From: an uncultured Clostridia bacterium
GTDB taxonomy: Bacteria; Bacillota_A; Clostridia; Christensenellales; CAG-138
Direction of reading: 5' to 3'
DNA: 7,934 bases
NCBI GenBank assembly: GCA_937877295.1
Contig: CALFIV010000404.1
Span: 1-7,934 of the forward strand
The notes beneath the pieces are model-generated. The model was not told the origin of the DNA and did not search any database. It was given only the letters and a program-made list of their open reading frames with translations. Numbering within the stretch: the stretch's first letter is position 1; each line of letters starts with the position of its first letter. This document shows, one piece after another, positions 1 to 4,422 of the stretch. The position numbers and the translations under genes were made by a program.

Positions 1-2
1 AC

Positions 3-254
3 GCCGTGATCGAAGCGGCGGACGCGGTTATCACTGCAGACGCGCCTTCGAAGCTTTGCGATGCGATCCGCATCGCAAAACGCACACACCGCATCACGAT
101 CGAAAATATCGTCTTTGCGCTCGGCGTCAAGGCGGTCTTCCTCCTGCTCGGCGCACTCGGCCTTGCCAACATGTGGGTCGCGGTGTTCGGTGACGTGGGC
201 GTAATGCTGCTGGCGGTATTGAACGCGCTGCGCGTGTTCCGTAAATCTGCTTGA
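3..254 (+). CDS. C-terminal fragment of heavy-metal (Zn/Cd/Pb-type) P1B ATPase, truncated by window edge
   Basis: Only the last 83 or so residues are visible; the gene begins before the window. The fragment opens with AVIEAADAVI, the end of the P-type ATPase hinge region that normally reads GxGTDxAIEAADVVL. It continues through a linker rich in Arg and Lys (KLCDAIRIAKRTHR) into the final two membrane helices, which contain IVFALGVKAVFLLLGALGLA and GDVGVMLLAVLNALRV. The closing ADVGVxLLAVLNAxR pattern is typical of CadA/ZntA-like exporters of Zn(II), Cd(II) or Pb(II) in the cytoplasmic membrane. The metal-site CPC motif, the phosphorylated Asp and any N-terminal metal-binding domain lie outside the window, so the metal cannot be decided here. 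The stop codon TGA overlaps the -35 box of the next gene's promoter. Confidence 0.88.
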   Translation, partial: AVIEAADAVITADAPSKLCDAIRIAKRTHRITIENIVFALGVKAVFLLLGALGLANMWVAVFGDVGVMLLAVLNALRVFRKSA

Positions 255-279
255 CTTTTTCGACAGGAATCGATATGAT
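251..279 (+). promoter_or_regulatory. SigA-type promoter of the YitT-family gene
   Basis: TTGACT (251-256), a 17-bp spacer and TATGAT (274-279) form a near-consensus housekeeping promoter. The predicted transcript start near 286 leaves an untranslated leader of about 17 nt containing the Shine-Dalgarno GAGGTG (290-295). The -35 box includes the stop codon of the upstream ATPase (252-254), so the downstream gene has its own transcription despite following closely on the same strand. Confidence 0.75.
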
Positions 280-302
280 GATGTTCTGCGAGGTGAATCG
301 AC

Positions 303-1202
303 ATGAAGCAACAGAGCATCATCGGATATTACAAAAAATACGGCTGGCACGCAGTCGGAAACGATCTGCTGCATGACGTCATCGGCAGCATCCTGTATGC
401 GGCCGGTATCTATACCTTTGCGGCAACGGCGAACTTTGCGCCGGGCGGCATTACGGGTATCGCCATGATCATCAATCACTTTGTGCCGTTTCTGCGCATC
501 GGTATGCTTTCGATCATCATCAACATCCCGGTCGCGATCATTTGCTACCGGCTCTTAGGTCGCGTGTTCTTTTTCAAATCGGTCAAGAGCATGCTGATCT
601 CGGCGCTGTTCATGGACCTCGTCTTTCCATTGCTGCCGCAGTATGACGGTGCGAACAACCCCTTACTTGCGGCGCTGTTTGCCGGCGCGCTGTCCGGCAT
701 CGGGCTGGCGCTGATCTATATGCCCGGCTCATCCACCGGCGGTACGGACTTCATCATTATGTCGATCCGCAAGCTCAAGCCGCATCTGTCGATCGGCACG
801 ATCTCGCTCGCCGTCGACGGCATTGTCATCGTGGCCGGCGGCTTTGTGTTCGGCAACATCAATGCGGTGCTTTACGGCGTGCTGATGACCATCGTTTCCA
901 CAACCGTCATCGACAAGGTGATGTACGGAACGGGCACTCGGCGCATGCTGCTGGTGATCAGCGATCACGCACAGGAGCTTGCAAGCGCCATCATGGAGGA
1001 GACCGAGCGCGGCGCGACGCTTGCCGATGTGCGCGGCGCATATACCGGCAATCCGCATCAGATGATGATGTGCGTCTGCTCAAAGGTCGAGGTCTTCCAA
1101 GCGCGGCGCATCATTGCACGCATCGACCCCAGCGCGATCGTCATGCTCACCACCGTCGACGAAGCCTACGGCGAAGGCTTTATGGAAGCGGACGTGGATT
1201 GA
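303..1202 (+). CDS. YitT family membrane protein (DUF161 membrane part plus C-terminal DUF2179)
   Basis: A 299-residue integral membrane protein of the YitT family, which is widespread in Firmicutes and has no settled biochemical function. After a short cytoplasmic N-terminus come about five to six hydrophobic segments between residues 25 and 205. They carry the family's glycine-rich motifs PGGITG (residues 47-52) and GSSTGGTD (142-149), which look like the paired loops of an internally duplicated fold. From about residue 214 the protein becomes soluble (MLLVISDHAQELASAI) and matches the DUF2179 pattern, including ERGATLADVRGAYTG and a region near the end with VMLTTVDEAYGEGF. The length is normal for the family and the start is supported by GAGGTG seven bases upstream. 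No obvious terminator follows directly; the first strong hairpin is at 1389-1419. A transport or signalling role is speculation. Confidence 0.93.
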   Translation: MKQQSIIGYYKKYGWHAVGNDLLHDVIGSILYAAGIYTFAATANFAPGGITGIAMIINHFVPFLRIGMLSIIINIPVAIICYRLLGRVFFFKSVKSMLISALFMDLVFPLLPQYDGANNPLLAALFAGALSGIGLALIYMPGSSTGGTDFIIMSIRKLKPHLSIGTISLAVDGIVIVAGGFVFGNINAVLYGVLMTIVSTTVIDKVMYGTGTRRMLLVISDHAQELASAIMEETERGATLADVRGAYTGNPHQMMMCVCSKVEVFQARRIIARIDPSAIVMLTTVDEAYGEGFMEADVD

Positions 1203-1388
1203 CTCTGCATCGTCTCCGTTGCAAAACGACCCGCTGCGGAGAGGTTCTCCATGCCGGATGTGCATTTCTGTCGTCTCCTTCGGCCGGTAGATTTCCCGGT
1301 AAAGTGCAGGGCAGCAGTGATGCTTTCCGTTTGAACATCGGGGTTGACGCTTTCCTTCTTGTGACCTGTCCGCCATGTATACATGTAT

Positions 1389-1419
1389 AAAACGGGAGTC
1401 GATGAACGACTCCCGTTTT
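1389..1419. terminator. Two-way intrinsic terminator between convergent genes
   Basis: A perfect 13-bp inverted repeat, AAAACGGGAGTCG (1389-1401) and CGACTCCCGTTTT (1407-1419), encloses a 5-nt loop. The stem is flanked by A4 and T4, so it can act on both strands. It lies 28 nt past the stop codon of the minus-strand LRR gene, which it should serve well (U4 then AU-rich sequence). It is also the first plausible stop for plus-strand transcription of the YitT gene, about 190 nt after that gene. The rest of 1203-1446 shows no supported gene. Two overlapping short palindromes (ATGTATACAT 1375-1384, ATACATGTAT 1379-1388) abut the stem. Confidence 0.88.
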
Positions 1420-1446
1420 GAATACGATTTGGTTTTGCAAGCAGTC

Positions 1447-3453
1447 TCAATATGCTTCCGCTGCAAGATAGTACTTGTAGAATGCAGTCATTGCGAGTTT
1501 CTCTGCCTCCGTCAGACTGCTGTGCATCACAGCATGCACATAGGAGAGCGCACAGACATTTACGAACTTGACGCCGGAATCCGTCTCGATCTCAACCTTG
1601 TAAATCTTGTCGAGGTTTTTCGGCCCGATCGACTCCGTCTCATAGGTCTTTTTGACGCCTCCGACCACAGAGGACACGCAGATGCGCGTCTTGCTGTTCA
1701 GCGCCAGCGAGAAGGTGACTCGCGTATCGTCCGACTTCGGTTTTTCGATCGCAAATCCGGCGAGCGTCTCAAGGTCTTCACCGCTGCACATTTCGAGATT
1801 CTCCGTAACGGCAGTGATCGGTGTATGAACGGCATTTTCATCCTTCCACCCGGACGCCTGCACATAGTGACCGTAGTCCTGCAGCGCATTGATGAGCGCC
1901 ATCAGCTTCTCATTATTTCCCAAAGCAGCCCTTGCAGCTGTGAAATACTGCATTACAGAGTATTCTTCCTCGACCGTCTCGCTGCCGTAATGGAATCGTG
2001 CCGTTACCGTATCCGCAAGCTCCAGTGCGTTGGTGTTCGCTGTGAACCAGTAGTATCCGTTCTCGACCGTCGCGTCTGTGATCGGCTGCGTGATCGTTGC
2101 TTGTCTGTCGGAATAGCTGAATTCCATATAACAGTCCTCTGTGCGGATATCCTTATCCAGCTTGATCTTGAACTGAATCCCGATCTCCTCCGAAAGCAGC
2201 AGCCTGTGGCCGCAGAACTCTGTGCTCCACCGCTCGTAAAGAGCCGTCTTTTCGGTTCCCTCGCGAGAAACATAGACCGCATCGCTGCTCTGCAGTTCTG
2301 CAGCAGCTCCGATGTTTTGACTGCCGTCATTGATTTGATAGCGCACGGCAGCTGCAGGTATCTCTACCGTGTACATCACAAAGGTCACGTCCGCGCCGTC
2401 GATGGTTTTTGTCTCGGTTTTTCCGGTCGCGGTCAAACCGATGCTTTTTTCCTCGGCACCGATCCAATAATGAACGGAATAGCCGGCGGTGTTGCTCCTA
2501 TTTAACAGCAAGCTGTTTAAGCCCACCTTGACGGTTACGATCTCGTCATACTTCGCGACAAGCGCGGTGTCCTCCCGGATTTCAAACGAATAGGTCTGCG
2601 CGCCGGTGAGCTTTGTATCGCCGTTGTACCAGCCCTTGAAGCTGTATCCTACAACGGAAGGCGCGGTCACAACGACCTTGTTTCCCATATAGAGCGTACC
2701 GGTCGGCGTGACGTCGATACTGCCGATTTCATTGCCCTCGCTGTCGCCTGTAACGGCATTGAGCGTGCATACGGTAGGCGTAACGATCTGCATCCATGTA
2801 TTGATCGCAAGATTATAGGAAAATTCCTCTCCGCCGTATACGCAGATCGTGTTGTTCAGATACGGCAGATCGATGTGCCGCTCGCCTGCGAGATAGTCCG
2901 TGAGCAAATCGGAATAGCTGTTCAGATAGATCTGACTCAGATTCGGATTGCCGCATGCGTCGAGCAGCACCAGATTTTCATTGTGACTGAGATCGAGTGC
3001 ATGGAGGTTCGCATCGTCCACCCACAGCCTTTGCAAATTGCCGTTTTGTGAAACATCGAGCGCGCGCAGATATGTGAATCCGACGTTCAGTTCCTCCAGA
3101 TTGTGCAGCATGGACACGTCGATGCTTGTCAGCGGATTGCAGCCAAGATCCACGATCCGCAGCGCAGTGTTGTTGGAAAGATCGACCTCTGTCAACGCGC
3201 CGTCAAGGCCGAAGGTAAACGGATCGCAATAAAGCTCCTCAAGATTCGGAAACAGTTCAATGCCCTCAAGGCTTGCAACATTCCCATTGCTGCACTCGAT
3301 CACCTCAACCGCAGCAAGCTCGTCATCGGAAAGATAACCGTCTTGATCCGTATCGAACGTGTTCAAAACATATGTACGGAATACCTCATCCGGGAACAGG
3401 TCGGCAAAAGGCTGAGGCACAGCAGCAGCGCAAGCAAAAGGCTTGTCATGCAT
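1447..3453 (-). CDS. Secreted EF-hand/leucine-rich-repeat protein with InlB-type repeat, main reading frame (signal peptide out of frame)
   Basis: This 668-residue frame holds the mature part of a cell-surface or secreted protein. Numbered from the in-frame ATG at 3453, residues 18-33 (DLFPDEVFRTYV...) lead into an EF-hand-like calcium loop DTDQDGYLSDDE (34-45). Leucine-rich repeats follow at about 60-177, with repeated LxxLDLSxN/LxxLxVxxN units. Around 230-306 is an InlB B-repeat-like module containing GYSFKGWYNGD. The last 260 or so residues resemble a module common in secreted Clostridia proteins, with NEKLMALINALQDYGHYVQ, VNVCALSYVHAV and the ending AFYKYYLAAEAY. I see no LPXTG motif or SLH domain, so the attachment is unknown. 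The ATG at 3453 has no Shine-Dalgarno and gives no signal peptide. The true start is very probably the GTG at 3470 in another frame (separate entry), so the gene as read is frameshifted. Ligand unknown; adhesion or binding of host or other proteins is inference. Confidence 0.85.
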   Translation of the reverse strand: MHDKPFACAAAVPQPFADLFPDEVFRTYVLNTFDTDQDGYLSDDELAAVEVIECSNGNVASLEGIELFPNLEELYCDPFTFGLDGALTEVDLSNNTALRIVDLGCNPLTSIDVSMLHNLEELNVGFTYLRALDVSQNGNLQRLWVDDANLHALDLSHNENLVLLDACGNPNLSQIYLNSYSDLLTDYLAGERHIDLPYLNNTICVYGGEEFSYNLAINTWMQIVTPTVCTLNAVTGDSEGNEIGSIDVTPTGTLYMGNKVVVTAPSVVGYSFKGWYNGDTKLTGAQTYSFEIREDTALVAKYDEIVTVKVGLNSLLLNRSNTAGYSVHYWIGAEEKSIGLTATGKTETKTIDGADVTFVMYTVEIPAAAVRYQINDGSQNIGAAAELQSSDAVYVSREGTEKTALYERWSTEFCGHRLLLSEEIGIQFKIKLDKDIRTEDCYMEFSYSDRQATITQPITDATVENGYYWFTANTNALELADTVTARFHYGSETVEEEYSVMQYFTAARAALGNNEKLMALINALQDYGHYVQASGWKDENAVHTPITAVTENLEMCSGEDLETLAGFAIEKPKSDDTRVTFSLALNSKTRICVSSVVGGVKKTYETESIGPKNLDKIYKVEIETDSGVKFVNVCALSYVHAVMHSSLTEAEKLAMTAFYKYYLAAEAY

Positions 3454-3470
3454 TTGGATAAATGTTTCAC
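3363..3470 (-). pseudogene. Signal-peptide-encoding 5' end of the LRR gene, frameshifted against the rest
   Basis: A GTG at 3468-3470 is preceded by AAAGGAGAG (3476-3484), with GGAG six bases from the start. It encodes MKHLSKCMTS followed by the hydrophobic core LLLALLLCLSLL, a good Sec signal peptide. Read onward without a shift, the frame runs into PTCSRMRYSVHMF and stops at 3363-3365. The mature LRR domain (ADLFPDEVFRTY) continues in the -1 frame relative to this one. One extra base near the T4 run read on the minus strand (A4 at 3406-3409 on the plus strand) would join signal peptide and mature domain exactly at the usual position. The combination of good ribosome binding site, signal peptide and correct distance makes this the real 5' end of the gene. 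Open possibilities are a true mutation, a sequence error, or recoding; no canonical slippery heptamer is present. Confidence 0.8.
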
Positions 3471-3523
3471 GGTACTCTCCTTTCGGTCGTTTGTGTTAAC
3501 GAATGTCCGATCTTTACAGAAAT

Positions 3524-3552
3524 ATCATACAATATATACTGCAGAAATGCAA
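3524..3552 (-). promoter_or_regulatory. Probable promoter of the LRR gene
   Basis: Read on the minus strand, TTGCAT (3547-3552), a 17-bp AT-rich spacer and TATGAT (3524-3529) form a candidate SigA promoter with a good -10 and a weak -35. The predicted start near 3517 gives a leader of about 46 nt to the GTG at 3470. That supports 3470 as the original start and agrees with divergent transcription from the plus-strand promoter at 3616. Confidence 0.55.
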
Positions 3553-3615
3553 GAGCGAATCTATGCAGAGCAGTTCCTTTTTCACAGAGACGGTCATCGA
3601 TCGTACGCCCGACGG

Positions 3616-3644
3616 TTGACAAATTCTTGGTTTTATATTACAAT
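3616..3644 (+). promoter_or_regulatory. Strong SigA-type promoter of the GNAT/ABC-F unit
   Basis: TTGACA (3616-3621), a 17-bp spacer and TACAAT (3639-3644) match the housekeeping consensus closely, with a perfect -35 box. Transcription should begin near 3651, about 200 nt before the GNAT start codon, leaving a long structured leader. The strength of the promoter combined with a terminator in the leader suggests expression is controlled after initiation. Confidence 0.8.
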
Positions 3645-3673
3645 GCAAAAAACAATAGGAGGCAAACGAGCGA

Positions 3674-3685
3674 ATGCGCAATTGA
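3674..3685 (+). CDS. Three-codon upstream ORF (Met-Arg-Asn)
   Basis: ATG CGC AAT TGA follows AGGAGG (3657-3662) with an 11-nt gap, somewhat long but usable. No other start codon sits near this strong ribosome binding site, so the site has no other evident use. A ribosome held here would cover the 5' arm of the long-range stem beginning at 3684, which is how ribosome-mediated attenuators sense slowed translation. Its translation is inferred, not shown. Confidence 0.35.
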   Translation: MRN

Positions 3686-3698
3686 TCCGGCTTTTCGA

Positions 3699-3764
3699 AT
3701 GATGTGGGCGGCCCGAGCGATCGGGTGCGTCTTGCGTTGCCGAAAAACGGATCGGGCCATCTGA
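3699..3764 (+). CDS. Possible 21-codon upstream ORF, overlapping the next ORF by TGATG
   Basis: A small frame starting with two ATG codons (MMWAARAIGCVLRC...) ends in TGA at 3762-3764, and that stop shares its A with the ATG of the following small ORF. It has no Shine-Dalgarno of its own and sits within the leader's stems, so it may be a chance frame. It is recorded because of the exact stop/start overlap. Confidence 0.15.
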   Translation: MMWAARAIGCVLRCRKTDRAI

Positions 3765-3850
3765 TGCTCCGCAAGCCTTGCGGTTCTTTTGGGTCGTTCC
3801 CTGCAATTCGGCAGCGGAGCGATTTTTTGTTACGGAAAGGAAACCAGTGA
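3764..3850 (+). CDS. Possible 28-codon leader peptide spanning the terminator and overlapping the GNAT start
   Basis: The frame begins MLRKPCGSFGSFPAI and ends in TGA at 3848-3850, which shares its A with the GNAT start ATG at 3850. It reads through both downstream hairpins, so a ribosome translating it would disrupt the terminator. It has no convincing ribosome binding site of its own; expression would depend on coupling from the preceding frame through TGATG. The repeated Gly-Ser-Phe is unusual. Chance overlap remains possible. Confidence 0.22.
   Translation: MLRKPCGSFGSFPAIRQRSDFLLRKGNQ
3795..3828 (+). terminator. Intrinsic terminator immediately upstream of the GNAT gene
   Basis: CGTTCC CTGC (3795-3804) pairs with GCAG C GGAGCG (3811-3821): four plus six base pairs with one bulged C and one T-G wobble, and the loop AATTCG. 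Six T residues follow at 3823-3828. The hairpin ends only about 21 nt before the GNAT start and no complete gene lies between it and the promoter at 3616, so it probably acts as a conditional terminator rather than ending an upstream gene. Confidence 0.7.
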
Positions 3851-4359
3851 TGTTCATGATAGAAACAAACCGATTGAAAATCACGGAGTTCACCCCGGAT
3901 ATGGCGCAGGCGGTCCACGAGAATTCTTTGGGCGCGGACAATCGCCGCTTTGTGCCGGACGAGGTGTTTGAAACGGTGGAGGAAGCGGCCGAGACCGTCG
4001 ATTATCTGATCTCGCAGTACGGCAAAACGGACGATCCGCTGGTCTATCCTATTCTGAAAAAAGACGACACCTACGTCGGCTATGTGCAGGCCGTGCCGCT
4101 CGAAGAAGGCGTTTGGGAGATCGGCTATCACATCGGCGAACGCTATACAAAGCAAGGCTTCGCAACCGAGGCGGTGCGGGCATTTCTGCCGGTCATTTTG
4201 CCGATGCTGCATCTCAAATGGATGCGCGGCGTGTGTCTTGCGGACAATTTCGCATCGCGCAAGGTCATGGAGCGCTGCGGCTTTGCCTTGGAATATGAGG
4301 GAATCGGACCGTATCAGGGCGAGGAGCGGCGCATCTGCCGCTATCGCTACGAAGTCTGA
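3850..4359 (+). CDS. GNAT family N-acetyltransferase (RimJ/RimL-like)
   Basis: About 169 residues, a normal length for GNAT enzymes, which transfer an acetyl group from acetyl-CoA to an amine. The N-terminus (MFMIETNRLKITEFTPDMA) matches the ETxRLxLRxxxxxD opening of the RimJ/RimL-like group. The acetyl-CoA-binding motif is at YTKQGFATEAVRAFL, preceded by the beta-4 strand EIGYHIGE. The late ADNFASRKVMERCGF corresponds to the usual N-x-xS-xxxxEkxGF segment near the end of the fold. Start choice: the frame is open upstream, but ATG 3850 lies eight bases after AAAGGA (3836-3841) and fits the family N-terminus; ATG 3856 is the alternative. It is followed after 63 bp by an ABC-F gene with no convincing terminator between them (only a 5-bp CTGAC/GTCAG hairpin at the stop), suggesting co-transcription. 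The substrate is unknown: a protein N-terminus, metabolite or drug are all possible. Confidence 0.88.
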   Translation: MFMIETNRLKITEFTPDMAQAVHENSLGADNRRFVPDEVFETVEEAAETVDYLISQYGKTDDPLVYPILKKDDTYVGYVQAVPLEEGVWEIGYHIGERYTKQGFATEAVRAFLPVILPMLHLKWMRGVCLADNFASRKVMERCGFALEYEGIGPYQGEERRICRYRYEV

Positions 4360-4422
4360 CGCCGTCAGCCTTTACCGCGCGGACGGTTTGGGCCGACGGA
4401 ACGGGAAAGGAGATGAAACGAC

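Larger units (their letters stand above)
3651..3828 (+). promoter_or_regulatory. Candidate transcription-attenuation leader upstream of GNAT/ABC-F
   Basis: This leader of about 180 nt has the parts expected of an attenuator. An AGGAGG (3657-3662) precedes a 3-codon ORF (3674-3685). A long-range stem pairs GATCCG with CGGATC (3684-3689/3748-3753) and TTTTCG with CGAAAA (3692-3697/3741-3746). Inside it sits CCCGA-GCGA-TCGGG (3712-3725), which competes with GGCCCGA/TCGGGCC (3710-3716/3752-3758). A small hairpin CCGCAA-GCC-TTGCGG (3769-3783) is followed by TTCTTTT, and a full terminator follows at 3795-3828. GCTCCGC (3766-3772) is complementary to GCGGAGC (3814-3820) in the terminator's right arm, so an antiterminator that excludes both downstream hairpins can form. 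I see no T-box or known riboswitch signature. The pairing is read by eye and has not been energy-scored. Confidence 0.55.

Noticed and set aside
1203..1388. Possible gene or pseudogene between YitT and the terminator
   Set aside because: The open frames here are extensions of frames overlapping the YitT gene or antisense to it, without start signals or recognisable protein. A TTGACG at 1344 has no -10 at proper spacing.
1375..2505. Long plus-strand open frame (376 codons) opposite the LRR gene
   Set aside because: It is antisense to a frame with clear EF-hand, LRR and InlB-type domains, has no family resemblance, and its composition (many Arg, Cys, His) is typical of a shadow frame.
3404..3443. 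Programmed -1 ribosomal frameshift at CTTTTG in the LRR signal-peptide region
   Set aside because: No canonical X XXY YYZ heptamer is present in the right frame, and I see no obvious downstream stimulatory stem, so a lost base is the simpler explanation; recoding is not fully excluded.
3651..3828. T-box or metabolite riboswitch in the GNAT leader
   Set aside because: No T-box sequence or familiar riboswitch core is visible, and the downstream genes are not amino-acid or cofactor genes.
3778..3849. Upstream extension of the GNAT gene to the in-frame TTG at 3778
   Set aside because: The extension would include the terminator hairpin and T-tract, adds residues unlike the family N-terminus, and lacks a ribosome binding site; ATG 3850 has one.
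3514..4212. Minus-strand open frame (232 codons) opposite the leader and GNAT gene
   Set aside because: It covers a promoter, terminator and leader on the other strand, shows no domain, and has no convincing ribosome binding site.
4353..4372. Terminator between GNAT and ABC-F (CTGAC-GCC-GTCAG)
   Set aside because: The stem is only five base pairs and is not followed by a T-tract, so read-through into ABC-F is expected.
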